This document shows positions 14,598 to 22,496 of a DNA stretch of 64,000 nucleotides, piece after piece. Where the stretch lies: NCBI GenBank assembly GCA_030685065.1, contig JAUXQH010000171.1:1-64000 (forward strand), in the 5' to 3' direction. A model generated the notes under the pieces. The model made no database searches. It was not told where the DNA came from and was given only the letters and a program-made list of their open reading frames with translations. Numbering within the stretch: position 1 is the first letter of the stretch; each line of letters starts with the position of its first letter. The DNA comes from Pseudomonadota bacterium. GTDB taxonomy: Bacteria; Myxococcota_A; UBA796; SXON01. Both the position numbers and the translations under genes were made by a program.

Positions 14598-17002
14598 CGC
14601 TTACCGCCCAGGAGAGGGTCGTACCTGTACGGGATCGTTTCCGTTTCCGCCTCACCCCAAGTGCTGCCCGCACCAATTTTGAACCCGCCCGCCCAAGCTT
14701 CGCGGAGGACGCCTTCGAGCCACACGATAGCCTCCACCGCACGCTCCGTGGGAACATCGAGGAGGGCGCCGTCGTGCATGGGCAGCACCATGCGAAGCCC
14801 GAGCGGCGCCGTGTGCTCCTGGAGCCGCAACAAAACCTTGCTGATAGCCTCACTTTCGACGTAGCAATACTGCCTGGAAAACACCGATCCCTCCTTCTCC
14901 ACGTCGACCAAGAACCCCTTTGCAAGCTTTGTTTTGTGGTTGAGCCTCTTCCACTCGTGCAGCTTGGACTGACCCCACTTGACGAAGACCGGATAGCACT
15001 GGACGAAGCGCGCTTGAAATGCGACGGCGTTCGCGCGGCTAAAGCCGAGCCGCGTGAGCGTGCCAGCGTCGCCGTTGTTCAAAGTCGCGGACACGCCGGC
15101 CTTTGCGAGGGCGCGGGTGACACCGTACGCGAGAGCAGTTTCGTCGTAGTAGGTCCCGCTGTCCGCGTCCTCGAGCATCTTCTCATCCCCGCTCAGTTGG
15201 GCGGCGATCTTGAAGTGCATGTTGCTCCAGTCAAAGCTGATGAAGCTCCTCCCCTCGGGCGCGCCGAGGTAGGGCCTGAGCTTCTTCGCGACCGACTGGA
15301 GGGCCGGGCCGCTCCCGTGTCCGCCGACGTACCGCCGTCCGCCGTCCTCGCGGCGGACTTTCCGGGGCACGTAGATGATCCCCCCGACGGTGCCCTCCAC
15401 CTCGCTGACGTAGCCCCGGGTGCGCTCAGCGCGCTCAAGGCACATGTCGGCGCGGATCTCGTCGATGGCGAGCTGGAGTCCCTCGAGCCGGACGAAATGA
15501 GGATCCCCGGCGCTCGGGAGCAGCCGAGCGAAAACGCTTTTCTCCGACTCGGGCACCTCGACGGGGACCCCCACGCGGGGGGCCCAAAGGGTCCCGATAG
15601 TGTCGGTGGTTTGCAATGCCCTACCAGGTAGATGATCACGCTCCGTAGGGCATTGCAAACCACCACCCGCGGTAGCCCGCTTGAACATGGCGATAAGCTC
15701 CCAGCGGAGCCGATAAACGGAGACTACAACACGCTTCCGGTCCGACTGTTTACGCTCGGGCTTCGAGTCACGGGTGAAGCCGAGCCTCTCCATGAGGGTG
15801 TTCGCGACGCGGGCCACAGCGGCCGGCGAGTCCGGCTTCGTAGCGATCTGCTGAGGCGACGGCCGCATGTTCAAAAGCATTTTCGCGTCGCGCCGACGAT
15901 CCTCGTCTCGGAGGATGCTCGCTACGAGGCGAGCGCGGATCTCCGGCCCGATCCTGACCTCGGTACCCAGGAGCGCGGGGCCGATGTCGATCCCGGCGTC
16001 GTCGAGCAGCTCCCACAGGAGTTGCACGGTGCGCGCGAGGTAGGGGCGCTGTGTCGGCCGTTTCTCGAGGGAGTCACGGTCCACTCCGGCGGCGAAGCCG
16101 GGATCAAAAGTGGCCCGGAACCTCGAGATCAGTCCGTAGGGCATCAGCTCCCACAGCTCGCGGTGCAGCAGCTGCTCCTCGAGAGGCAGGCCGGACGGCA
16201 GGAGCATCGTCGACAAGACCTTTTCGGCGTGCTCCTTGGAGTGCCGCGCGACGCGCCACCGCGCCGCGTTGGCCGTCAGCGAGAGGCGATCCGCGCTCTC
16301 CCAGGGGGGGCTGTCCAGCACGTCCCCGGCGCCGAGCGCGGCGAGCCGCGCCTCCATGTCCGCGCGAGGGGAGCCTCCCCACGACGCGTAGCGGCTCATG
16401 TCCTCCTCGGTGTCGCCCGCGTCGAGGTGGGCGGGGTGTTCGACGCGGGCGCGCTTCGCGACGCTCTGCGTGAGCGCGCGCAGCCTCTCCGTGTACTCCT
16501 CACGATCCGCGGCGGTGAGGCCGACACCCGACACGCGGTACCCCGCGCCACCGTCGACCGAGCAGCGCGCGCGGAGGATCTCGACGAGCGTCGAGGAGGA
16601 TTCCGCATAGCCGGCGCGCAGCGAGACGAGCACCAGGTCGAACCGCCCGACTCCCCAGTTTGCCGCGCGCACACGGTGGACGGGGACGAGGAGCACGAGC
16701 CCGGGGGTCGGCACGAGCGCGTGGGCGGCGCGGTCCCGTTCGTCGGGAACGAGCGTCGCGATATCGGGCTCGTACAGGTGCGGGATATCTGCTATTTCAA
16801 GCTCTGTAGCCGCCTCGGAACATCCACGGTGAGAGTCGACCACCAGGACAGAGAGCCCCTTGCGCGCGAGGATGCAGGCGTAGGCTCGCAGGTCCCGCGC
16901 ACTACGTAGGCGGCGCACCTCGCACGGCAGAGGAGCGGTGTCGTCGGTCGGCCGGCTGAGGAGATCGAGGAGGCCGAGGGATCCGCTGTGCGGGGCGCTC
17001 AC
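14594..17002 (-). CDS. Divergent family A DNA polymerase
   Basis: An 802-residue protein whose C-terminal 350 residues align by eye with the Pol I palm and fingers. Motif A is FISFDWSNMHFKIAAQ with Asp about 591. A motif-B-like helix RALAKAGVSATLNNG has Arg and Lys (about 630 and 634) at the right spacing, but Ser and Asn replace the usual Phe and Tyr. Motif C is VLPMHDGALLDVP with His-Asp about 743-744. The first 380 residues show no clear 5' or 3' exonuclease motifs and may be a new accessory domain. It presumably replicates the element. GTG at 17002 overlaps the previous stop. A perfect 60-base inverted repeat lies inside the gene. Confidence 0.82.
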   Translation of the reverse strand: MSAPHSGSLGLLDLLSRPTDDTAPLPCEVRRLRSARDLRAYACILARKGLSVLVVDSHRGCSEAATELEIADIPHLYEPDIATLVPDERDRAAHALVPTPGLVLLVPVHRVRAANWGVGRFDLVLVSLRAGYAESSSTLVEILRARCSVDGGAGYRVSGVGLTAADREEYTERLRALTQSVAKRARVEHPAHLDAGDTEEDMSRYASWGGSPRADMEARLAALGAGDVLDSPPWESADRLSLTANAARWRVARHSKEHAEKVLSTMLLPSGLPLEEQLLHRELWELMPYGLISRFRATFDPGFAAGVDRDSLEKRPTQRPYLARTVQLLWELLDDAGIDIGPALLGTEVRIGPEIRARLVASILRDEDRRRDAKMLLNMRPSPQQIATKPDSPAAVARVANTLMERLGFTRDSKPERKQSDRKRVVVSVYRLRWELIAMFKRATAGGGLQCPTERDHLPGRALQTTDTIGTLWAPRVGVPVEVPESEKSVFARLLPSAGDPHFVRLEGLQLAIDEIRADMCLERAERTRGYVSEVEGTVGGIIYVPRKVRREDGGRRYVGGHGSGPALQSVAKKLRPYLGAPEGRSFISFDWSNMHFKIAAQLSGDEKMLEDADSGTYYDETALAYGVTRALAKAGVSATLNNGDAGTLTRLGFSRANAVAFQARFVQCYPVFVKWGQSKLHEWKRLNHKTKLAKGFLVDVEKEGSVFSRQYCYVESEAISKVLLRLQEHTAPLGLRMVLPMHDGALLDVPTERAVEAIVWLEGVLREAWAGGFKIGAGSTWGEAETETIPYRYDPLLGGKR
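15605..15664. repeat. Perfect 19-bp inverted repeat inside the polymerase gene
   Basis: The arms GGTGGTTTGCAATGCCCTA (15605-15623) and TAGGGCATTGCAAACCACC (15646-15664) are exact reverse complements separated by 22 bases. They fall within polymerase codons about 447-466, before motif A, and encode a stretch with an LQCPT and ALQTTD echo. No other repeat of this quality lies in a host gene here. Candidates are a replication origin hairpin, a recombination site, or a small inserted element that kept the frame. Confidence 0.95.
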
Positions 17003-17259
17003 TGGCGGTTCCAGGTGTAGGAGCGGATCGTGCTCCTGCGTGCGGCTCGCGCCTCGGAGAGCCGCTCGACGGCGCGATCCAGGCTCTCGAGAGCGCCGGC
17101 CGGATCGACGGCGTAGGCGCGCAGGTAGATAGTGTGGAGCACGGTGCTACCGGGCCAGAGCAGCTCGAGCACGCCGGTGAGCAGGAGGACATCCTCGTCA
17201 CGCACGATGAGGGTTTCGGCTGGACGCGAGTCGCGCGCTTGGCTACTATCAGCGGGCAT
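16999..17259 (-). CDS. Small protein, first gene of the leftward operon
   Basis: An 86-residue protein with no recognised domain: a hydrophobic stretch about 24-45 (VLLLTGVLELLWPGSTVLHTIYL, not clearly transmembrane) and a charged helical C-terminus. ATG at 17259. Its stop overlaps the polymerase start as GTGA, so it probably controls or accompanies the polymerase. It faces the 161-base divergent regulatory region that contains the 12-bp inverted repeat at 17308-17338. Confidence 0.6.
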   Translation of the reverse strand: MPADSSQARDSRPAETLIVRDEDVLLLTGVLELLWPGSTVLHTIYLRAYAVDPAGALESLDRAVERLSEARAARRSTIRSYTWNRQ

Positions 17260-17307
17260 AGGTGAGTCTCCTCGGGGAATGTGATCTCCCCGGGTCTGAT
17301 GGCTGGA

Positions 17308-17338
17308 GGAGCGGGATCGTTACAAGCGATCCCGCTCC
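17308..17338. promoter_or_regulatory. Divergent control region with perfect 12-bp inverted repeat
   Basis: GGAGCGGGATCG (17308-17319) and CGATCCCGCTCC (17327-17338) are exact reverse complements around a 7-base loop. They lie between the leftward replication operon (start 17259) and the rightward operon (start 17421). No T-run follows, so it is not a typical terminator. An operator for one of the element's RHH or HTH regulators, or an origin hairpin, are the main possibilities. It marks the switch point of the two transcription units. Confidence 0.75.
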
Positions 17339-17420
17339 ACACCTCTACCTCGACGCCCCGGGGTCCTGCCACAAGATAGTCAAAGTGACAGATGGCACGA
17401 GATAACCGAGGAAGGTCCGT

Positions 17421-17762
17421 GTGGGTTCCCATACTGACCCGAGCTGCGAGACTTGCAGCACACGGTGGTCCGGCTCGAGGTGGACCCTCGGCGAGCCTCG
17501 CCGTAAGATCCTTGCGTCGACTGGACGCTGGCCAGAAGAACATTCTTTCCTTTCCCCAGGCCCGTCGACCCAGGCCCCTCACGTGTCACCCGACCTACTC
17601 GAGATCCGGCGCGTCCGCGCACATATAGACACCCAGCTCGCCCGGCGGGTTCCCGGGCGGCCCCTCGCCCGCCCCGGGCAGGTCGGCATGATCCCCGTCG
17701 TGCTCCCCACACTACTCTCTGCTGCGCCCGTCCTCCTCGTCTCCGCCCCCAGCCAGGAATAG
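17421..17762 (+). CDS. Small protein opening the rightward operon, unknown
   Basis: A 113-residue protein with a CETC motif near the N-terminus and a hydrophobic C-terminal stretch (about 92-110). GTG at 17421 is supported by GAGGAAGG five bases upstream, and its TAG lies two bases before the ATG of the next gene. Another frame starting at ATG 17392 overlaps it but has no such signal and stops mid-way, so I prefer this one. A shorter form starting at GTG 17582 cannot be excluded. Function unknown. Confidence 0.45.
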   Translation: MGSHTDPSCETCSTRWSGSRWTLGEPRRKILASTGRWPEEHSFLSPGPSTQAPHVSPDLLEIRRVRAHIDTQLARRVPGRPLARPGQVGMIPVVLPTLLSAAPVLLVSAPSQE

Positions 17763-17764
17763 CC

Positions 17765-18073
17765 ATGTCCACAAACAACCGCCACGACCCCCGCAAACTC
17801 GATCCCGGCGTGCCCCCCGAGTCCGTGTATGACGTCGTCCACGACCCGCTCCCCCACCGCGAATACCCGCGCCTGCTCCCTGTGCGGGTCCTCCGCGGCT
17901 CCCCGCTCGACGTGGCGGGTGGGCGCCAGTGCGAGCTGTACACCGAGCTGCCGGACGGTCGGTGGTCGCGCAGTGTGCAACAGCGCGTCGCCGCGCGTGG
18001 GAGCGTCGAGGAGGCCGACCAGGAGCTGTACTGGGAGGCGGGGGAGTTGCTCCGCACTCGCGGCCGGTTGTAG
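17765..18073 (+). CDS. Hypothetical element protein, 102 residues
   Basis: A soluble, charged protein without recognised motif (PRLLPVRVLRGSPLD, RWSRSVQQRVAARGS and an acidic C-terminal helix). ATG at 17765 follows the previous stop by two bases, so it belongs to the same transcript. A 128-base gap follows, holding a 9-bp palindrome in front of the next gene. Possibly an early regulatory or anti-defence protein, as such positions often hold, but nothing in the sequence shows this. Confidence 0.6.
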   Translation: MSTNNRHDPRKLDPGVPPESVYDVVHDPLPHREYPRLLPVRVLRGSPLDVAGGRQCELYTELPDGRWSRSVQQRVAARGSVEEADQELYWEAGELLRTRGRL

Positions 18074-18165
18074 TAGCTATCCGTCTGTGTCAGTTGGCAA
18101 TCTAATCGTTGAGGTAGATAGCCGATTGATCTGGACACGCGTCACAGGCACAGCTACTCAGTGTG

Positions 18166-18188
18166 CGCGTGCATTATTTATGCACGCG
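18166..18188. promoter_or_regulatory. Palindromic operator candidate upstream of RHH gene
   Basis: CGCGTGCAT and ATGCACGCG form a perfect 9-bp inverted repeat with loop TATTT, ending 13 bases before the ATG of the ribbon-helix-helix gene at 18202. AT-rich loop, position and symmetry fit autoregulation by that protein. It would overlap the ribosome-binding region, so it could also act as an RNA hairpin. Confidence 0.65.
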
Positions 18189-18201
18189 TAGGTGAAACGC
18201 C

Positions 18202-18510
18202 ATGAATTCCCCATACGAGCCGTACGCGTCGCTGCAATCGCTGCTCGACGCGGCGGGAGTGACGCTCGACGACATGCCGGCGTACAGCAGAACGACGCTG
18301 CTACGCATGGCAAAAGAGCGTCATCAGTCTCCTCTCGCCGTCGCGGCGAGGAGCGCCGATCCGGCACTGTACGGGGGCCCCCCCTACGCGACCAAATCAA
18401 TCCGCCTGCCCTACGCCCTCGCGACGGACCTCGATAGGAAAGCGCGGTTGGCCGGGTCGAACTTCAACACGGTCGTGACGTTGCTCTGCAAGCGTTGGAT
18501 GGAGGAATAG
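18202..18510 (+). CDS. Ribbon-helix-helix protein
   Basis: A 102-residue protein. Its C-terminal 45 residues (TKSIRLPYALATDLDRKAR, then a turn and NTVVTLLCKRWMEE) match the strand-helix-helix pattern of Arc/MetJ/CopG DNA-binding proteins. The N-terminal half is a small helical domain of unknown role. ATG at 18202. Its TAG overlaps the GTG of the next gene, so they are coupled. Preceded by a palindrome, it is a good candidate for the repressor of the rightward operon. Confidence 0.7.
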   Translation: MNSPYEPYASLQSLLDAAGVTLDDMPAYSRTTLLRMAKERHQSPLAVAARSADPALYGGPPYATKSIRLPYALATDLDRKARLAGSNFNTVVTLLCKRWMEE

Positions 18511-20198
18511 TGGGAACCACCATTCGTCGTAAGTCGAGCACGCTCAACAATCTCGATCCGGTCGATGAGGACGCACACGTAGGCGGTGGCCTGGAGGTGT
18601 CACCGCTCGGCGACTACGACGCCGACGCAGACGCGGACCTCCTCGACGTCGAGCGCGAGCGTGCCGCTGCGGAGCGGTCTCGCCAGCTCGCCCCCGCCCC
18701 CCGTATCGGCGGCGGCAGCGACACCGGGAAGCGCCCCGCGGGAGCCTGGACAGCTCCCACCGACGCGCCGCTCGCCTCGGCGACACACGGCACCCCCGCC
18801 GTAGAATCGTGGCGGGTGTACCGCGACGAGGACGGGGCGAGGAACTACCTCGGCAAAATTGGATCCCACGCGAGCCCGGAGGCGCTGATCCGCCGGTTTA
18901 GCGACGGGTTGCCACCCCCTGGAGAATCTGCGCTATATATACTGCGCGGTGTCGGCCCTGACGGGAAGGACATTCCCGGCCTCGAACGTCCGTTTCGCAT
19001 CAGCGGTGACTCCCCCGACGTGCAGGCTGCCCGCGCTCGTGTGATCCCCGCGACGGGAGTAGCTGCCGCTCCCTCCCCGCTGGAGGGCGCACTCGCGCAG
19101 ATCCTGGCCCGTCAGCAGCAGCTCGCCGACCAGCAGCTCGCCGACCAGCGCGAGGCAAATCAGCGTGCCGCCGTGGCGCTAGACGAGGAGCGCCGGGAGG
19201 TAGCTGCACGCGCTACCGCACTCGCGTCGGCGGCGGCACAGCAGCAGCAGGATTGGGCGTCGAGGCAGCTCGCGCTCGAGGTGGCCAGGCACACCCAGTC
19301 CCTCGAATCCGAGAGGGAGCGTCGTCGTCAGGATCGTGAGGATCTCGAGGCGCGCGTACGCTCCGACCGCGAGGATCTGGAGGCGCGCGTACGCACAGAC
19401 CGCGAGGAGCGGGATCGGCGCGACGCCCGCGAGCGCGAGGAGCGGGGAGAGCGGGAGCGTGAGCGCGAGCGGTCCCTGGAGCGCGAGCGGGATCGGGATC
19501 GGGAACACCAGCAGAGAATCGCCGCTCTCTCCGCGTCGCAGTCGCTCGAGACCATGGCGACCAAAGGCGCCGCACTCGCGACGGCCCTCGGTATCAATCC
19601 CGGGGAGATTATCCAAAAGATCCTCGGTGGAGGCTCGGAACCGGCCGCCGCCGGCATGTCCGAGGGCACCGGGGCGGCCGTAGTCGGACTGGTCGGAAAA
19701 ATCGTGGAGCAAATTGGGAGCGTCGTGAGTGCGCAGATGCAGATCCAGGCCGCTCAGCAGCAGGAGGTCGAGGTGACGCGTGCTCCTCCTCGCCGCGTGC
19801 TGCGTCTCCCACCACCGCCGCCCGAGCCCGTGCCCGTCGCCCGTCCCGTAGCCGCGAGGACTGCTGCTCCGGCTCCTGCACGTGATCCGGTCCCTGTTCC
19901 GGTCCCTCAGTCGCGGCCGACCACCCCGGCGACTCCCGCCACTCCCAACCCCAACCCGGATCTACCGATGCCAGTAATGAAGCGGGCCAGGCTCGCGCTT
20001 CGCGATCTCTCTCGGGCGCTCGAGGCCGCTCCTGAGTCGGAGTGGACCGCACTCCTGCTCGCCGCTGCTGCGAAGACGCCCCAAATCGTCGTTTATGCGA
20101 AGGCAGTGGGGCTGGAACGGGCATGTGCTGAGGCAGGGTTGTCTCCCGGAAACACCGCGAAGCTGACCGCCAAGGCGTCGGCGATGGGGCTCGCATGA
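18510..20198 (+). CDS. Long coiled-coil protein, unknown
   Basis: About 562 residues in four parts: an N-terminal region to about 190 with a compact domain (SWRVYRDEDGARNYLGKIG to ALYILRGVGPDG), a long charged coiled coil (about 200-345, many RE/ER/DRE repeats, with EDLEARVR written twice), a small hydrophobic domain (about 350-420, GAAVVGLVGKIVEQIGSVV), then a Pro/Ala linker and a C-terminal helical domain. GTG at 18510 is preferred because it overlaps the RHH stop as TAGTG with GGAGG upstream. It may organise DNA or membrane. No family was recognised. Confidence 0.65.
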   Translation: MGTTIRRKSSTLNNLDPVDEDAHVGGGLEVSPLGDYDADADADLLDVERERAAAERSRQLAPAPRIGGGSDTGKRPAGAWTAPTDAPLASATHGTPAVESWRVYRDEDGARNYLGKIGSHASPEALIRRFSDGLPPPGESALYILRGVGPDGKDIPGLERPFRISGDSPDVQAARARVIPATGVAAAPSPLEGALAQILARQQQLADQQLADQREANQRAAVALDEERREVAARATALASAAAQQQQDWASRQLALEVARHTQSLESERERRRQDREDLEARVRSDREDLEARVRTDREERDRRDAREREERGERERERERSLERERDRDREHQQRIAALSASQSLETMATKGAALATALGINPGEIIQKILGGGSEPAAAGMSEGTGAAVVGLVGKIVEQIGSVVSAQMQIQAAQQQEVEVTRAPPRRVLRLPPPPPEPVPVARPVAARTAAPAPARDPVPVPVPQSRPTTPATPATPNPNPDLPMPVMKRARLALRDLSRALEAAPESEWTALLLAAAAKTPQIVVYAKAVGLERACAEAGLSPGNTAKLTAKASAMGLA

Positions 20199-20620
20199 AG
20201 ATCACCCTCGAAATCGACGACGTGCTCAGCCCTCGTGACGCGGGCCGCCTCGAGCGCCTCCTGCGCCTCCTCGAGAACCGCGACGAGCCGATCCAGGTCG
20301 ACGAGGAGCCCGCTGAGCCCCCCCGCGGCGACGTGTTCCGGGGCTGCGAGCAGCTGCGCTCGCTCGTCGCCGCGTACCAGCGTGGGGGGTTGCAGGCTGA
20401 CGATCTCCTGCACGCGCTCACCTCGAATCACGACGATATCAACCGGTACGTCGTCGCGAGCGGTGGGTTCACTCGGGCGGTGCTGGGCGTGCTCGTCTAC
20501 CAGGCGGCTGAGGGTGACACGGCGCCCGATGTGGTCGGCGCCGGGGGCGTTATCGCGTCGAGCCTGCTCAGTATCGCGAGTGCGTTGGGGTTTGCTGTGC
20601 CTCCCAACTGGATCCGGTAG
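20195..20620 (+). CDS. Hypothetical protein with acidic N-terminus and helical core
   Basis: A 141-residue protein beginning MKITLEIDDVL, a start seen in many small DNA-binding or toxin-antitoxin proteins. A helical middle and a hydrophobic C-terminal third follow (VVGAGGVIASSLLSIASALGFAV), possibly membrane-seeking. It overlaps the coiled-coil gene by four bases (ATGA), so translation is coupled. Function unknown. The hydrophobic end could associate with the similar segment of the coiled-coil protein. Confidence 0.6.
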   Translation: MKITLEIDDVLSPRDAGRLERLLRLLENRDEPIQVDEEPAEPPRGDVFRGCEQLRSLVAAYQRGGLQADDLLHALTSNHDDINRYVVASGGFTRAVLGVLVYQAAEGDTAPDVVGAGGVIASSLLSIASALGFAVPPNWIR

Positions 20621-20625
20621 TCCAG

Positions 20626-21412
20626 GTGGGACGCCGCCACACGGTGTACGAGCAGGCGACGCTCGACACGTTCAAATCCGACGCGGGGCCGGAGATGATC
20701 GCTCGGCGGGACGCGCTCTACGAGAGCCGCCTGAACACCCCGGCGGTCGTTGTCCGGGCACCCTCGAGCGGGCGCGTCGAACAGTCCGCAACGTGCCGGC
20801 TGTACGTCCGCGATAACCCCGGGGTGACGGTCGAGGAGATCGTAGAGGCGACGGGGCTATCGCCACAAAACGTCCGCGCTACGCTGCGCCTCGCGCGATG
20901 CAGCGGGCAGATCCACGTCCTCGCGGTCCGCCCTCGGCCGGGGCTCTCACCCCCGCTGGAGGCACTACTACCCCGCCGACGTACCTGTCCCGGTCCCGCC
21001 GGGGGGCGCCTGCGTCGAGTACGTCGCGACTCGCCCGGGGGCTACCGTCGCCGAGGTCGCACGCGGCACGGGGCTCAGGAAGCGTTTCGTGGAGGCGGTA
21101 CTACGAGAGGCGAGGGAGAGCGGCCAGATCCACGCGACGCAGACCCGCCCGTGGCGACACTACCCGCTGTCCGTGCCGCTCCCGCCCGACGACGACAGCT
21201 TGTGTCTCGTGTACATCCTCGAGAACCCAGGTTCTACCCTCGCTGACGTGGCGGCGGGGACCGGACTCGCCCGCTCCGCGGTGAAGGCGGTGCTGCTCGC
21301 CGGGAAACGTGCCGGCGTGCTCCGCGCCGACTCGCCGCCTCAGGCCGGGCCCAAACCGCAGCGGTACTACGCAATCACACAACAGCAAGAGGGAGACGAA
21401 AATGTCGAGTGA
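20626..21412 (+). CDS. Tandem winged-helix protein interrupted by a frameshift
   Basis: Three similar units can be read: NPGVTVEEIVEATGLSPQNV and RPGATVAEVARGTGL about 95 residues apart, then NPGSTLADVAAGTGL. Each ends with a basic strand such as GQIHATQTRPWRHY. This is the look of repeated winged-helix DNA-binding domains. Unit 1 is in the first frame, and units 2 and 3 are in the next frame with no start codon before GTG 21089. Removing one C from the run CCCCC at 20950-20954 joins them perfectly (GLSPRWRHYYPADV). It is therefore a recent mutation, a sequencing error or a programmed slip. GTG at 20626 is the start. The last codons overlap the next gene. Confidence 0.7.
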
Positions 21413-21824
21413 GAATTACGTTTGTTCAATCTCGGGAATCTCCGCGCCACCGTCCCCACACGAGGACGAAATCCTGGACGATCAGCCCGTGGGTTGGGCG
21501 CGTGTCACCGTAGCTATCCGAGCCGAGAACGCCGCGTATCCCGAGATCATCGACGCGATCCAGAACCTGACCGACTCCCAGCTCGCCCAGGTCGACCCCG
21601 CCGAGCGCGCGGCGGCCGAGCCCATGGCGAGGCTCCTCGCGCGTGCCACGTTCGCGTCGTTGCTCGCCCAAACTCCGCGGTATAGCGTCGTGACACACGA
21701 GGTGTACGTTTCCGGTGAGCAGCTGCCCGGGGCTCTGGAGGCGCTCGGCCTGGAGGAGGAGGAGGACGAGCAGGAGGAGGAGCCCGACGAGGGCGAGGAA
21801 CACGCGGACGAGGTCGGGGTTTAG
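21402..21824 (+). CDS. Acidic element protein, unknown
   Basis: A 140-residue protein. ATG at 21402 has GGAG six bases upstream and overlaps the end of the winged-helix gene. The body (WARVTVAIRAENAAYPEIIDAIQNLTDSQLAQ) looks like a compact alpha/beta domain. The last 30 residues are almost all Glu and Asp, which could mimic DNA or bind a basic partner such as the winged-helix protein. No family was recognised. Confidence 0.65.
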   Translation: MSSENYVCSISGISAPPSPHEDEILDDQPVGWARVTVAIRAENAAYPEIIDAIQNLTDSQLAQVDPAERAAAEPMARLLARATFASLLAQTPRYSVVTHEVYVSGEQLPGALEALGLEEEEDEQEEEPDEGEEHADEVGV

Positions 21825-21826
21825 TT

Positions 21827-22030
21827 GTGGACCCGTCGCGCTGGCCACGCCCCTGCCAGGAGCAGCGCGCCGCGCTCGCCGGTCGCGCGCTCGCGCGGGT
21901 GCAGGGTGCGTGCCTATCCGCGAGTCGGCGTGAACTGGAGCAGGCGCAGCGCCGGGCCGATGTGGCCGAGGTTCAGCATCGTAACGCACAACTGTGGAGT
22001 GAGCAGGCGGACGTGCTCTACCCCCTGTGA
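21827..22030 (+). CDS. Small helical protein, unknown
   Basis: A 67-residue Ala, Arg and Gln-rich protein that looks entirely helical (SRRELEQAQRRADVAEVQH). GTG at 21827 lies two bases after the previous stop, and its stop overlaps the GTG of the next gene. No domain was recognised. Position in a tight run of coupled genes is the main support that it is real. Confidence 0.45.
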   Translation: MDPSRWPRPCQEQRAALAGRALARVQGACLSASRRELEQAQRRADVAEVQHRNAQLWSEQADVLYPL

Positions 22031-22425
22031 CGAGGATCAGGATGATCGACGACGACGACCCCCCGTACCTGTTCCGGTGCCACCTCCTCCCGGGGCTCGC
22101 GTTCCCAGGCGTGCCGTACGTCGCCCCCTCGGCGGTCGAGCCCGTGCCCGTGCCGCCGTCGCAGAGCGCCCCGTTGTCCAGCTGGCGAGCGGTGGCCGAG
22201 GCGCTCGGGGTCGACGACTCCACCGTCCGGCTCCACCGCCGCCGCACGAGGGACAGTCACCCCCGCCTGTTCGCCGACGCAGCGGAGGCGCGTCGGTGGT
22301 ACACCGCGCTCGTCCGCGCGCCGACCTACGCGGATCCGCCGTCCGGCCGGAAGCCGAGGAAGAAAAAGAGCCCCCCGGGCTCCGGCTCCGGGGTCGTCGA
22401 CTGGGCAAAGCTCAAGATCCGCTGA
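22027..22425 (+). CDS. Helix-turn-helix protein at right end of element
   Basis: A 132-residue protein. SWRAVAEALGVDDSTVRLHRRR (about 52-73) is a good helix-turn-helix of the Xre/MerR-like kind, followed by a short wing-like part and a basic tail (GRKPRKKKSPPG). It is probably a regulator or a recombination directionality factor, since excisionases often lie near an attachment site and have this size. GTG at 22027 overlaps the previous stop. It is the last gene before attR. Confidence 0.6.
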   Translation: MTRIRMIDDDDPPYLFRCHLLPGLAFPGVPYVAPSAVEPVPVPPSQSAPLSSWRAVAEALGVDDSTVRLHRRRTRDSHPRLFADAAEARRWYTALVRAPTYADPPSGRKPRKKKSPPGSGSGVVDWAKLKIR

Positions 22426-22472
22426 CTCTCGGAAAATGCCGGTTTGTCCGTGGACACGCATAGGACAACGAC

Positions 22473-22496
22473 GGTTCTCGACTCCCCCCGAGAACC
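22473..22496. terminator. Hairpin at end of rightward operon
   Basis: GGTTCTCG and CGAGAACC pair as an 8-bp stem around an 8-base C-rich loop, 47 bases after the last stop codon of the rightward operon. No T-run follows, so it is a weak terminator candidate. It could instead be part of the attachment-site architecture. The rest of 22426-22582 holds two GGACAAC repeats and no supported gene. Confidence 0.4.

Noticed and set aside
14420..17000. Plus-strand frames of over 400 codons opposite the polymerase gene
   Set aside because: They have no domains. The minus strand carries polymerase motifs A and C and coupled starts and stops.
14597..17002. Packaging ATPase or helicase in the N-terminal half of the polymerase protein
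   Set aside because: No Walker A (GxxxxGK[ST]) or Walker B pattern is present there.
17308..17338. Inverted repeat as a rho-independent terminator
   Set aside because: No T-run on either strand, and it lies between two divergent operons, where a terminator has no role.
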